DNA of 64,000 nt from Crocodylus rhombifer. Its lineage: Eukaryota > Chordata > Crocodylia > Crocodylidae. Where the stretch lies: positions 1 to 64,000 of the forward strand of contig JAVSML010038744.1 of the NCBI GenBank assembly GCA_038503035.1, in the 5' to 3' direction. The notes below the pieces were generated by a model, which worked only from the letters and a program-made list of their open reading frames with translations, was not told the origin of the DNA and searched no databases. Positions 1 through 11,904 of this stretch are shown one piece after another. A program made the translations under genes and the position numbers. The first letter of the stretch is position 1; each line of letters begins with the position of its first letter.

Positions 1-518
1 CTCGTGTGGAAGCTGAACAGGTTCAGGTCCCATAGCCTCTCTTCGTAGGGCCTGCCCTGCTGCCCCCTGATCATGCGAGTGGCCCTCCTCTGGACCCTCT
101 TGATGCTGGCCACATCCCTCCTGAAGTGCGGCGCCAGAACTGGACGCAGTACTCCAACTGCAGCCTGACCACTGTCGCACAGAGGAGGAGAATCATCTCC
201 TTGGACCTGCTTGTGAGGAATCTGTTGATGCATGACAAGGTGGCATAAGCCTTCCTAACTGCGTCCCCACATTGGCGGCCCACATTCATCTTAGAATCAA
301 TGATGACTCCAAGATCCTTTTCTGCCTCTGTGCTGACAAGAAGGGAGTTCCCCAGCCTGTAGGTATGCTGCTGGTTCTTCCTCCCCAGGTGCAGTACCCT
401 GCACTTATCAGTATTGAATCCCATCCCGTTCTCATCTGCCCACCTTGTAACCTGTCCAAATCTAGTTGTAGCCTGTCCCTTGCTTCCACTGTGCCCACCT
501 CTCCCCACATCTTAGATA
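1..518 (-). mobile_element. CR1 LINE fragment: ORF2 downstream of the RT catalytic motif
   Basis: Minus-strand translation gives the CR1 ORF2 region just after the FADD motif. It runs from a degenerate KLWGKV-like segment near 515, through [12 protein letters not shown] (about 360-400) and EKDLGVIIDSKMN (about 285-325), to LEYCVQFW (about 140-160) and PYEERLWDLNLFSF at the window edge. This stretch follows the palm and thumb in CR1/Jockey-clade reverse transcriptases. There is no start of its own: the copy is truncated at its 5' end near 518 and continues past base 1. A frame change near 455 joins the two readable pieces, so it is a dead copy. It abuts a plus-strand CR1 head to head. Confidence 0.9.
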
Positions 519-524
519 AGGAGA

Positions 525-2620
525 ACCTAGGATCAGTAAGCCATGAGCAGTGCACTGGATCAGTTCAGATAAGCACTAAGGGGCCCAACAGACATCAGGA
601 CAGGGGGTTACCAAGGGCATCCACTGGGGTGGGGTGCAAATGTCTCTACACTAATGCTAGGAGCGTGGGGAACAAGCAGGAGGAACTTGCACTCCTGCTT
701 GCAAGCAACTTCAACCTGGCTGGACTAACTGAAACATGGTGGGACCCTACTCACGAGTGGGCAAGAGGCACTGAGGGTTACAGGTTGTACAGATGGGATA
801 AAGTGGGGGAAAAAAAGAAGGGGTGTTACTCTCTACATTAAGGAACAATATACATACTCTATAATAACAAAAGATGCAATCACAGGGCCAAACTGAGGTA
901 CTGTGGGTCAGGATACAAGGGGGTCGGGGGAAAGGGATTTGGTAGTGGGGATATACTATAGACCGCCACACCAGAAAGATGAGCTAGACTTGGAATTCTC
1001 CAGACAGCTCTCCAAAGTCGTACGGTCAAGAGATATGGTTGTCATGGGTGACCTAAACTACCCTGACATCTGCTGAGAGGAGCAGTCAGACAAGTCTAAC
1101 CACTCAAGGAGGTTCTTAAATCGCATACAGGACCTCCACCTAACACAGGAGGTATACAGTCCCACTAGGGGAAATGCCTTGCTGGACTTGGTGTTAGCTA
1201 CAGGGATGGAATCTGCAGGTACAAGGTAACCTAGGGGATAGTGACAAACAATTGATTGAATTCACTATCAGGCAAAGGGTGGGTAAACTAACCAGCAGGA
1301 CTGAAGTGACAGACTTCAAAAAGGCTAATTTCCATGTGCTCAGGAGATTAATTAGTGAGGCATTTAAGCTCAAGAACATTGGCAAAATGAGGGTCCAGGA
1401 AGGGTGGTCATTCCTCAAAGGGAGTGATCCTACAGGCACAGAAGGAGACAATCCCACTGCACATATAAGGGGCAAAGGGGCCAAGTAGCTCTCTTGGCTG
1501 AACAGAGAAGTCCAGGAAAGCCTAAAGGCAATGAAAGAGGTATACAGGCTGTGGAAACAACGGGTAGCTACCAAGGAGGAGTATACCTCCCTGGCTCGCA
1601 CTTGCAGGGCATCAGTTAGGAAGGCCAAAGCAGGATTAGAACTTAGGCTGGCAACCAAAATTAAGGACAACAAAAAGTCCTCCTTCAGGTATATAGAGAG
1701 CAAAAGGAAGATGCAGGAGAGCATAGGACCCCTACAAGACAAATTAGGGCAACTGGTGATGGGAGGGGGGGGGACAAAGCTGAGCTCTTCAGTGAGTTCT
1801 CTACATCTGTATTCCTAGACATAGACCAAGATAAGTCTCCCAACTGGACCATAGATCGACACAAGAGGAACACCAGCCTACCAACTAACAGTGCAGACTT
1901 AGTGAAGGGGCGCTTGGAGGGGTTGGCCATGTTCAAAATCAGCAGGCCTGGATGAACATAATCCAAAAGGTGCTGAAGAAATTGAGCAGTGTCATAGCAG
2001 AGCTGCTCACACAGCTGTTCGAGCACTCATGGTGCTCTGGTCAGGTCCCAGAGGACTGGAAAAGGGCCAATGTGGTTCCTATATTCAAGAAGTGGAGGAG
2101 AGATGAACTGGGAAACTATAGGCCAGTCTCACCTCTATCCTTGGGAAAACTCTGGAAAAAAAATCATTAAGGATCACATTTGTGGGAGCCCAGTAGGGGA
2201 AATAATGCTGAAAGTCAATCACCAGGCATTCATTACAGGTAGATCCTGCCTGGCTAACCTTTCTTTTTATGTCCAGGCCAAAAATGCTTAGGCGCGGGAG
2301 TCAAGGTAGATGTCATCTACCTAAACTTTAAGAGGGCCTTTGATACAATATCGCATTTCTTTCTTGTAAATAAACTGACAGGCTGTAATGTAGAGGATTA
2401 CATGGTCAGGTGCATGGCAAATTGGCTTAGGGGTTTCACCCAGAGTGTGGTGGTGTACAGGTCGATATCAACCTGGAAAGATATGGGCAATGGAGTCGAC
2501 AAGGCTCAGTCCTTGGACCAGTCCTGTTCAATGTCTTCATCAGTGACTTGGACAAGGGCATGGAGAGCACCCTGTCCAAGTTTGCAGATGATACCAAATT
2601 ATGGGGCAAAGTTAACATCC
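525..2620 (+). mobile_element. CR1 LINE fragment: endonuclease through RT palm, 3'-truncated
   Basis: The plus strand encodes a broken CR1 ORF2. The endonuclease start CLYTNARSVGNKQEEL lies at about 640-690, LTETWWDPTHEW at about 724-765, and the end of the endonuclease (LGDSDKQLIEFTIR, a degenerate SDH motif) at about 1230-1275. The linker and RT entry are at 1531-1790, VPEDWKRANVVPIFKK at about 2046-2095, and the [12 protein letters not shown] plus [11 protein letters not shown] block at about 2507-2615. At least five frame changes or stops interrupt it. It stops just after the catalytic FADD segment, which is unusual because CR1 copies normally lose their 5' end, not their 3' end. A later deletion or rearrangement is likely. 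Confidence 0.9.
640..841 (+). pseudogene. CR1 ORF2 endonuclease N-terminus (broken)
   Basis: An open stretch matches the start of the APE-like endonuclease of CR1 ORF2, which nicks target DNA to prime reverse transcription. Visible are the NARS-GNKQEEL segment and TETWWDPTHEW, which carries the conserved Glu of the catalytic centre. A stop after SLH and a frame change end the reading. The 1252-1488 segment (EFTIR and following) is the C-terminal end of the same domain in another frame. Confidence 0.8.
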
Positions 2621-2639
2621 CAGCCTGCATGGCATCTAG

Positions 2640-4084
2640 TGTGTCTCCATCAGTTGCATAGTTGTTGGTGGACATGAGCAGTGATCAGAGCTTGATACAA
2701 GCTGCCAGGGCCTTAACTGTATCCACAAAGCTGTGCATGGCACTGTGCACCAGCCTCAACAGCAGCTGAACGAGCTTGCTAAAGAAGCAGTGGCAGGCCT
2801 TGACTCTGTGCCATATACAGAACATGCCAGTACTGCTGGACCATGACCTGGCAGGGTACACAGGTAGTAGAGATGCATTCTGGAGTAGGAGTGCAATTGA
2901 CTGGCCTTTCAAAGTGAAACTGACCAGGGGAGCTGCATTCCCAGAGCAGGGAGGGATGGACCCTGTCTGTCCCTAGAACTTCCTAAGATGGAAGATCCTG
3001 CAAAGTATGCTGGGAACTCTGTACACTGACCCCTTGGCTGAGAAGCACTAACAGTAGAGGCCCTTGCTATGCTTTGTGGCACCTGGATGACTGGTAGTTG
3101 AATGACTGTAAACATACGCTACATTTCTGTGGTGCTGCAACTTTCCCAGAAATTCTACACGTTCAAATGAACATCTGTTCATACCCTAACTATTATGTAC
3201 TGGACCAGGAAAAAAAGGCCAGGCAAGAGGAAAATGCGAAGGCATAGGCAAGGTTAAATCTTTATGCATCATTGGGAATGGGAAGTGAAAGGTCTCCTTG
3301 CTGCTGGTGAAGTTCAACCCTTTTCTCTACGTGTTGATAAACAAGGCTGATGGAACAAGATTCATTTACTCCAATCTAGGAGAGGCAAAACAGCTGCATT
3401 CATTTGACAACCACTGAGGGCAAGAATCACATGGAATCTTCCTTCCCATTGCACACACGTCTCCTTAGTTTTATAGTGTTCTGTGCCAGGAGAAGAGAAG
3501 AAGGTAAAAGTTGGAGTAGAGATGGCTGAAAACAAAGGCTAATACTGACAGGATGAAACAAATTATCTAAGCCCCATGTACAACTGTTATAGGCCACAGA
3601 CTTTCTTATCCTCCATTAAAAATGCCAAATCCTACCTGAAGAGTTTTCAAGGGTGGTAAGCCACCTACCCCAGGTGCCCACATTGCAACAAAACTAAATA
3701 CAAAGCACTGAGAAGAGCTATCATCCCAATGTATTAAAAGACCACATACCTTCAAGAACCTTGTCCAAGAGTGTGCCTGCCCTGCAAATACACATCAATA
3801 TTTCTGGGGTTCAGAACATTAACTTATTAGAAGTTCTGGGCATCCTAACAGAATCACCATCCAAGTCTTGTAAATAAACCCTGTCCCTTTCTGGCTTGTA
3901 AAAGAAGAGTTATGAACAAGCAGTACAACTCCTGGACAGAAATAAACATCACATCATTCAAAGATGAAATCTTCCCTTCTTCCTTCAAACATACAAAAGA
4001 CAGACACTAAAAAAATCCACATGGATACAATCAGTCTTAGTCAGAAACACCATTGCCTCACTTCAGACCCCTTGGCTAGGGTCC
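2640..4084. other. Unassigned sequence between CR1 copies
   Basis: No gene or repeat family is recognised here. In the 2690-3130 part the plus-strand reading has several long stop-poor pieces with protein-like composition, separated by stops. This could be an old retrocopy or an internal transposon part that I cannot identify. From 3130 to 4084 the sequence is AT-rich with no open reading frame longer than about 60 codons and no obvious terminal repeats. Confidence 0.4.
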
Positions 4085-5083
4085 TGAGTAACGCACTAGA
4101 ATGAACCAAGTAATCCCCCAGGGCTCAGTCCTTGGGCCGGTGCTGTTCAACATCTTCATTAGCGACCTGGACAAGGCTGTGGAGAGCACCCTGTTCAAGT
4201 TTGCTGACGACACCAAGCTGTGGGGTAAAGTGAATACACCGGCAGGCAGAGACCGCATCCAGGCAGACCTGGGTAAGTTAGAGAAGTGGGCGGATGAAAA
4301 GGATGTGGTTCAACAAGGACAAGTGCAGGGTGCTGCACCTGGGGAGAGGGAACCAGCATTATGGTTATAGGTTAGGAGCTGACCCTCTCGGCAGCACAGA
4401 GGCAGAGAGGGATTTTGGAGTCAGGATTGACTCCAGGATGAATGTGAGTGGCCAATGCGACGAAGCAATAGGCAGAGCCAACTGCACCCTGTCATGCATC
4501 AACAGGGGCATCGCTAACAGGTCCAGAGAGGTCTTGCTCCCCCTCTGTGCGGCGCTGGTCAGGCCGCAGATGGAGTCCTGTGTCCAGTTCTGGGCGCCGT
4601 ACTTCAAGAAGGACGTGGAGAACCTGGAGAGGGTCCAGAGGAGGCCACTCGTATGGTTGAGGGCCTCCGTGGCCAGCCCTATGAGGAGAGGCTGAGGGAC
4701 CTGAATCTCCGCAAGAGGAGACTGAGGGGGGATTCTGTGGCTGCCTACAACCTTATCAGGGACCAGCAGCAGGGACTCGGGGAAAGTCTGTTCACCGGGG
4801 CCCCCCTTGGACTCACCAGGAACAACGGCCACAAGCGGAGGGAGGATAGGTTTAGGTTAGATATTAGGAAGAACTACTTCACTGTAAGGGTGGCCAAAGC
4901 CTGGAATAGGCTTCCCAGAGAGGTGGTGCTCTCATCTTCCCTGGAAATCTTCAAGAGGAGACTGGACAGGCACCTGGCTGATGTCCTATGACTCCTCCCA
5001 CCCCCAGTGCTCATTCCTGCCCCTGGCAGGGGGTCGTACTCAATGATCTGTCTAGGTCCCTTCTGACTCATTGATTCTGTGAT
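4085..5083 (+). mobile_element. 5'-truncated CR1 LINE with intact 3' end
   Basis: Starts inside the RT palm at [17 protein letters not shown] (about 4120-4170) and continues through [14 protein letters not shown] (about 4198-4240), [27 protein letters not shown] (about 4555-4600) and the C-terminus NNGHKRREDRFRLDIRKNYF, to a stop at about 4989. Two frame changes (about 4300 and 4660) break the ORF. A 3' UTR of about 90 bases follows and ends at 5070-5083 with the octamer-like ATTCTGTGA motif typical of CR1 3' ends. This is the classic CR1 insertion form: variable 5' truncation with a complete 3' end and no poly-A. Confidence 0.95.
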
Positions 5084-5189
5084 CCCAGGAGACAGAGGCT
5101 CAAAAAACAGTCACAGGAAACTACACCCTCCACTGCTAGTACCCCCCTTGCAGAGACTCAAAGTGGCCAAATCTCTCTCTAGTCTGTTT

Positions 5190-5890
5190 CAACATGTTGC
5201 CACCAAGTGAAGTGATCAGGACAAAACACAGTCCTCAGCAATATGCAGAAGACATACAACTCTACCCAACCTTGAATCACACATGACCACCCTACTTAAG
5301 ATGTCCCAGTGCTCAAAGGAAATTAGTTTTGGGTCAAAGAACAACCCAAAGGCAATGCTAGTGAGTGAGGGAAGAATTTCAATAAGAATTTGTAGTCACA
5401 TGTTTTCTATCTAATTTTGAAGATACAGTCACAATTAATTCACTCCATATTTTATGAGTGCCTTTGGACTCCCTGTACATGTTAACACACAGGAAGTATT
5501 ATTCATGTATGCTGCTAACATCTTTGCTGGACAAGACATCCATCCCCCTGGCACATGATGGCATAACCTCAATTGTATTGAACTCTTAACCTGTTGGGTT
5601 TTGCAAGGTAGTACACCTGGACAAGAAGCATGCAGCAAATAAACTCCAACTAGTACAGAACATTACAGCATCTCTTCCCAGCAACACTGGCTTTTTGGGG
5701 AGTATGTCAAACCTGTTCTTTACTCTCTACACTCGTTTCCCATTACATTTCAAGTCACGTGTAAGATCTTGATCTTTATCTTTTTGGCTTGCTCCTAAGA
5801 TACTGTCTGTAACTCCTGGTTGGAGGCCATGGACAACTTCAGTCTTCTAGTCCAGTGAAACTCCATAATAAAGCAAAGCTAATTTAAGTA
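5190..5890 (+). mobile_element. Ancient L3/L2-like LINE reverse transcriptase remnant
   Basis: The plus-strand translation keeps QYAEDIQLYP near 5240-5270, a decayed form of the YADD catalytic motif followed by TQLY in L2/L3-type elements. Further on, NKLQLVQNITAS (about 5641-5680) and a LYTRFPLHFKSRV-like piece (about 5725-5765) match the C-terminal LQLVQN and LHWLPV-FRI-FK blocks of that clade. Many stops and indels show great age. Family assignment rests on these motifs only; L3 is favoured because of the residues before the YADD-like motif. Confidence 0.6.
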
Positions 5891-7740
5891 GAAGTCAAAG
5901 GTTGGATCAAGACAACTATGACTTCCCTAAAGGACCATCACAAATCTCTAAAGCTTCCACTTCAAGTACAAGGCATATTCCTTTGATCTTGCCTTCTCTT
6001 ACATAAATACATAATGTTTACATATTAAAACGCTCTAAAAACCCCAACAAGTCCTACTAAATCAAGATTCTAGTGTTTTGCCCTGCCACCTTAGAAAGAA
6101 AATCATCATCAACTGCACTAAGACAGGTGTTAGTCATGTTGCTTAATGCAGCCCTGGAATGTGCTTTCATATAATATTGATGATTACATCTCCAAAAACC
6201 CTATATAGAATAGGCTAGACTTGGCTTATCAAAGCTCCAATTCAGTACAGTAATTAGGAAAAGTATTTACACACACGTGTAACACCAGAAGGACTGAATT
6301 TGCTGAACTGAGGCCTGAGATGCTTATTTTTCTTAGTGCACAATAAAAGACAAACCAGTCTCTTTCATGCTGTTAGTACATTCTTCTTTCAAATATAGTG
6401 TTAGATTAAATAAACGGTCCAGAGAGAGAGTAATGAAAGCCTCCAAATATAGTTTATCCATACTTTTAAAAAAGTGTTATTATATATTGAAAGAAAAAAT
6501 ATGAGCTACTGAAAATATGGAAAAGAAAACAAAGCCAACACTATTTAGGACCATTAACGTGTAGAAGTTAACAGATGTGACACTCTTGTCATGTCTAATT
6601 AGGGTAAAAGAAGCACAAAGATTTTTCAGCAAAAGCTTAGTGCTTACAGGCTCACTGAAGGCCATCACTTTACAGGTTCAAGCCCAAAAGAAGCTTTTCC
6701 CTGTGTCAGGTGAACCACAGAACACTATAATTTCTTTTGTTGAGAACAGCACCAAGAATTCATGTTCTGCACTAATACTTGTGGCCATACTCTACATTAA
6801 CCGATAGCTCCCATGAGACCATAGAAACCAGAGGAAACTAGAGACCACTTAATGGCCTTTAATTTTTCTAATTAGTGTAGTATATTTTGTCAAACTGCCT
6901 ACTTTCTCCCCCTCCACAAAAAACTACTCTTTTATAAAGAAGCCCTTATATATGATATACTTTATTTATAATATTAGACAAGTATGAAAATAAAAACTAA
7001 CCTATGAAATGTCTTACCAAAGAGAAGTAGGGCTCAAAACAAAAAGCAAGGGAAATGAAAAAATGTCTAAAATATTATAGATCAATGTATGCCAGGAAAT
7101 GTCAACTACCAGGAAAGTAAAAAAGGAACAAAACACAAAAGTAGCAATTTGCGCTTAAGGTAGTGCTGATATGTGAAATTCTACCAGTATTCCTAACGGG
7201 GTCTCAAAAATAATTCCAACTTTACAACTGACAGGAAAGAGTTTTTGGTAAACAGTAAATTGCAGTAAAATAGTCTCGTATGCATAGGAAAACTAAAGTA
7301 ACAAAACTGTAAAATGATTTCTGCAAACACCTTACTGCAGTAGTTTTGACAGAAACTTGCAGTTGTGGATAAAGAAATTCAACTGTAATTAAAAAGCAGA
7401 CAAGCCTAACGAACAGGAGAAGCGTGCCCTAATACGTTGCAAGGAAGGTGGTCTCGAGAAATTTAGAGCTTAAAAAAATACAGGCCAATGACCATAAATT
7501 GTGGATTTCTTCCATTCTCCACCTCCAACTAAAAAATATCAACAGACAAGTTGTAGAATGTTTTAAGCACCCATGTCATAGCTCATGCTTCTGGGCTTGC
7601 ATAAAGCAGGACTAAAATGTAAATGGACACTCAGGATCTTGAAAAAAAAATGGACCTAGATAAGTTCTCTGAATGAGTTGAGGGGAAAGAATATAATGGT
7701 CAATTTAGGACACGCTCCTTCAGAGATCAACCCACAGTAT
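5890..7740. other. AT-rich unique sequence, no gene seen
   Basis: Low-GC sequence with many short A and T runs. No open reading frame over about 75 codons, no recognisable domain, and no paired terminal repeats were found. It may be intronic or intergenic. Confidence 0.5.
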
Positions 7741-7750
7741 ATATTTTGTT

Positions 7751-7990
7751 CTCACGAGATGCTTAATGTATAGCAGACTAATTCTACTGCACATTAGTGC
7801 ATCACAACAAAAACTGTGCGAATTCACAGTAAAATTAGTCTCCTGCACATTAAGCATCGCAAAAAGACCGTGCGTCTTTGCTACTATGCATTTGTGCCAC
7901 CTACTGCACATTGATGTAGAACCTCACATTAGAGGTACTAAAACTTGATGCATGGTAGCAAAGGTACATTAATGCACATGTAGATGCGCT
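7751..7990 (-). mobile_element. MITE, same family as the 58.3-kb element
   Basis: The right end (GTAGATGCGCTT, preceded by a TTAATGCAC motif) is the reverse complement of the left end of the element at 58335. Its left end (CACGAGATGCTTAATG) matches the reverse complement of the right end of that element. The interior repeats TGCACATTA-type motifs. It has no coding capacity, so it would have been moved by a transposase supplied elsewhere. The target duplication could not be identified. Confidence 0.55.
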
Positions 7991-8206
7991 TAGGAGGAAT
8001 TTCAAAACTCCCATTTAATATCAAAAGTTCTTTAAAGGGCACTTCTAAGTTTCTCTAATTTATTTCTATTTTTACTTTTTAAATGCCCAAACTTGTACTT
8101 TTTCTCTCCCCCCACTTAATTTCCAGGTTTGTTTGGTTTTTTTGGACACAAAGTCACACCTACTTATTTGGAGTTTGCCAGCGTCTCCAAATCCTTCAGT
8201 CTGGCC

Positions 8207-8400
8207 AAAAGATCACCACTTCCTCAGCTCAAGGCAGAAATAACTATATCCAACCAACCCTGACCAGTATGTCTAATATGTCCTTAAAAACCTTCTATTA
8301 TGGAGATTTTACAGCCTCCCTCAGTAATCTATTCCAGTGCTTAACAATGCTTAGAAAAGTTTTATTAATTTATTTTGGTAACGGAACATATATTCCCCTT
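8207..8400 (-). mobile_element. Old CR1 3'-end fragment (antisense)
   Basis: On the plus strand the stretch around 8270-8370 (ending with a TCTATTCCAGTGCTTAAC motif) reads as the antisense of the ORF2 end of old amniote CR1 elements: motifs for a valine-glutamate-serine-proline tail, then a cysteine-poor 3' UTR. The same signature recurs at 31180-31470. Decay is heavy and the edges are approximate. Confidence 0.6.
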
Positions 8401-8692
8401 GGTGCATATGTAAAAGTTTGGATTAAATGATCAGTAAGACCCTGATTATTCAACCCTATGATTGGGGAAGAACTGTTATATAGTACAGGATAGCTGGTAC
8501 TTTGGTACCTGAAAGCTCACCTATGTCCCTCCTAACTATACATCCAGTCTAGTAAAAGTTATCACCCACAAAATCCCTTGCCTGTCACATATTTAAATAT
8601 AGTACTTGATGAAATGTTTGAATTACCATACTTTCATAAAACACACTTTCTTAAGAATTTTGTTTTTATAAAATGCTTATCACAGTATATCC

Positions 8693-8700
8693 CTCTAAGG
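8693..8700. repeat. Target-site duplication, left (CTCTAAGG)
   Basis: Perfect 8-bp match to 8882-8889 across the hAT-like element at 8701-8881. Eight-base duplications are the mark of hAT transposition. Confidence 0.9.
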
Positions 8701-8881
8701 CAGTGGTCACCAAAGTGGGGTGCATGCACTCCAGGGGGTGCGCAGGACGATCCATTGGGGTGTAGGAAGAAAATATTAGAACTTCTATTTTTATTTATAT
8801 AAATATACATATATTGGGGGTGCGTGTTCAAAAATTTTTTACTGATAGGGGTGCATGATCAAAAAAGTTTGGAGACCACTG
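8701..8881. mobile_element. Non-autonomous hAT-like element, 181 bp
   Basis: Begins CAGTGGTCACCAAA and ends as the reverse complement of CAGTGGTCTCCAAA, giving inverted ends that match at 13 of 14 positions. Flanked by a perfect 8-bp duplication, CTCTAAGG. The interior is G-rich on the left and AT-rich in the middle, with no coding capacity. The CAGTGGT ends and 8-bp duplication place it in the hAT superfamily. Confidence 0.9.
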
Positions 8882-9059
8882 CTCTAAGGAGTTTATTATA
8901 TGCCAACTAATGAGTCCTTCTCTATAATCTGTTACATACTAACTATGGCATTTGTGCATTCCCAGGTCTACTTTGATCTCTCTCCCTTCCCCATGTTCTC
9001 TTTTATCAAGACTTTCAAGGGTAATTTTGGAAGTTGGTCAAACATTTCTTGGTTTTTAT

Positions 9060-9351
9060 TAGGGGTGGGTATTTGACTAGTCAAATATAGGTCGGCCAGT
9101 TGACCAGTCAAATATTGGTCAAAACTTTTTTAAAATTGCCAACAGGTCCAAATGATATACAGAAAAAACACAAATTTTCCATTAAGAAGTGTGTCAAAAA
9201 TATTTTTAAAATATTTCTGTCAAGAAAACTAAAAATTGTAGGGGCTTTTTTTGTAAAATCACTATAAGCTTTGACAGGTCAAAAACATGTAGTCATTTAA
9301 CAGATCAATTGATAATATCTGACTGGTCAACTGACTGACTTGCCAACCCTA
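9060..9351. mobile_element. hAT-like non-autonomous element, 292 bp
   Basis: Left end TAGGGGTGGG and right end the reverse complement of TAGGGTTGGC. The flanks GTTTTTAT (9052-9059) and GTTTTTAC (9352-9359) match at 7 of 8 bases. The interior is built from several copies of a TTGACTAGTCAA/TTGACCAGTCAA-type palindromic motif. No coding capacity. Confidence 0.8.
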
Positions 9352-9442
9352 GTTTTTACTCTAACCATTGATTACTAAATTGTTGCTGCTTAAGAGTATA
9401 CTATATTTTATTCATGGAACACATCTCATAAATTGAGGCTAC

Positions 9443-9461
9443 CACACACACACACACACAC
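9443..9461. repeat. (CA)n microsatellite, 19 bp
   Basis: Uninterrupted CA dinucleotides directly before CGACTGACC. Confidence 0.9.
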
Positions 9462-9469
9462 GACTGACC

Positions 9470-11790
9470 AAGGCTTATGGGTGATAATTGGTTTGTATTA
9501 GTGAATAGCTGGAAGAAGTTTAATGTTGGTTTTAAGTGGCTCACAGACCTGATGCTAAAAAGATGGCCTGACAGAGTACTTACTGGGGCAAAAACCCCAT
9601 TAACAGCACAAGGTGATTTTGAATCTTGTCTATTTGAAGGACTGTTCTCTTTATTGGGTCAGGGAAAACTCTCATTCTGGCATGAGAAAAACATCAAAAT
9701 TATCTTATCTTCCAAGAAAGTTTAAGTGAACTTGGCTTGTGGACATAACTCAAAATGAGTCTTTTAAAGAATAAGAATCAGGTTAAGAAATACAAGACAG
9801 CGGAAGCTCAGTGACTATCATGATATTAAAAGTACAAGAGTTGAGGAATACTGGTCTTTTAACTCAACCTTAGCATAAAATGTTTGTTTACATGAAATGG
9901 GTAGTAAGATTTTTGGACACAACTGGATTCTGAATTTTAAAATTTGCAATACAATAAAAGAATATTAAGCATTAGCTTTCTATAACTAACTGACAGTCAC
10001 CTACATAGCCTTATATCAGCATTTTCAAAATGCAGAGTTTATGTAGAGAGCAAGGCAAGAAATGCACAAAATTCTTTACATGCCACAGAGATTTCTCACT
10101 TAACAGGGTGCATTTATGCCCCGAACATATTTCTCCAGACCAATATATAACAATGAGTAAGTATGATGAACTACAGTACTTACAGAATAATTTTACAACT
10201 AGATTAAGAGGTGGAGGTAATGTGTTTCAAACTAAATTATTAGCTAAGAGAAATGTAAAATAAGTGATTACATAAGAAACTGAAACTGATGGGACAGTGG
10301 GGCTGCATTTAAAAAAGGTTACTTTTTACAAATCAGACACTTGCTAAGCAGCACTTAAAGCATTTTACTAGTCTGAGCATTTCTTCCATTTCCCAATTTA
10401 TTAAAAGAAGTGAGAGAAAACACATTTGGTCGTTCACACAATCAGTCCCGCACCAAAGTCTAAACCTTGCATCAATGCTATCGGTCTGCTGCTACCAAAA
10501 AACCCCACACACCATAAAACATGTCTTATGGACATTAATGCTTGTCTTTCAGACATTAATGCTGAGTCAAGTAAGAACTAATAAGTTGTAAGGGAAGACT
10601 GAGCAAAACACACACCTTACTTTAAGACGCATATCTGACAAACATTAGCAAAATAAAGGGAAAAAAATGAATAAATCAATATACATTTTTAATATATTTA
10701 GCATGGCCTAGAGAGAACAGGAGCTAGGGGGCAGCAGAAAGAAACAGACTCCATGAATTTTAAGTTCTGAACCTTTTTTACTAACACAGAGGCAAAAGTC
10801 CACGGGCTAAAAGCCAGAAAGGCACAATTCTCAATACATTGCTGCTTGACATATGTATAACAGAAGCAGCAGGTCTGAGCCCACATATGCTCCTCCTATG
10901 CCCTGTAGCTCCAATCAGAAGCTAAGGCAATACTACAAAAAAGTGGCAGTGAGAAACTATCAGTTATTCCACTGTGAGAGGTAGGTTTTCTGGTGGCCAC
11001 GGGTGAAAGGCAGGCATGTGAGAGGGACTAACCACTGGTTGAGAATGACACAAGGAAGCTGAGCAGAATACATGGACAGGAGAACTTAAAATGAAAGAAG
11101 GGTGTAATAATGGTAAGCCCTTAACCACTTCCTTCCAGGAAGGACCCACAAAGTAGAACTTATTTCTTCTATTCTTTAACCTTGAGTATTCGGTTTTGCC
11201 AAGTTTTTAGATTTTCCTAGGATCTCTGAAACAGAAGTTGAAAAATGCTAATTCTATTGTGTACAAACAGTGTACATTCCCTTAAGTCTAAAGGGACTGG
11301 GGGGAAGAGGGGCAAGCAAGCAATCACACTAGTCTGCAAAATGTGGGAATACACATGGTACAGCTGGAATATTGAAAAGTAAAAGGGGCTTGGGTAGAAC
11401 AAATTGTGCTGAGCTGGGCTAAAATGATTTTTCTATTGTTCTACTGTTTCCCAAATTTGAAGAAGAATTTGAACAACAGTTAAAATGTCCAGGATTACTG
11501 TTGAATTGCACCTTCCTACTCAAAATCAGGTTCAGGACAAAAAGGGTAAGATTTTTAAAAGTGACAAAAATAAGAGTTTTCTATACAGCAAGAGGCAAGA
11601 ATTTTTGCAGGTGTTAATGCATTCTCCTCTCATACAACATGTCCCAGAACAAGATACACACTTTGTTTTTGACAGACAGAATGAAGAAAAAAAGAACTTT
11701 CCTTGTAGTTTGTAAACGAGTGGCAGCAGGTAGTTCTGCTTCTGCTCCCTGTGGACTGAGCGCAGACTTTGTTCTCGCACAGCAGAAACT
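9470..11790. other. AT-rich unique sequence, no gene seen
   Basis: Open frames here do not exceed about 95 codons, have random composition and lack flanking splice signals of note. No repeat ends were paired. The 9477-9725 frame (82 codons) has no recognised domain. Confidence 0.5.
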
Positions 11791-11797
11791 GATGTTA

Positions 11798-11902
11798 CCA
11801 TATTTCCTTGCATATAATGTATACTCCAATTACCAGCAGCTGTCTGTTCTGGGTCATTGTTTTTTTTTAAAACAGGTGTGTGTTGTTTGAGAGAAAATAT
11901 GG
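11798..11902. mobile_element. Small TA-flanked MITE (Tc1/mariner-like)
   Basis: Inverted ends CCATATTTCCTTGC on the left and the reverse complement of CCATATTTTCTCTC on the right, flanked on both sides by TA. A TA target and AT-rich 105-bp body suggest a Tc1/mariner-type derivative, but a two-base flank is weak evidence. Confidence 0.5.
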
Positions 11903-11904
11903 TA

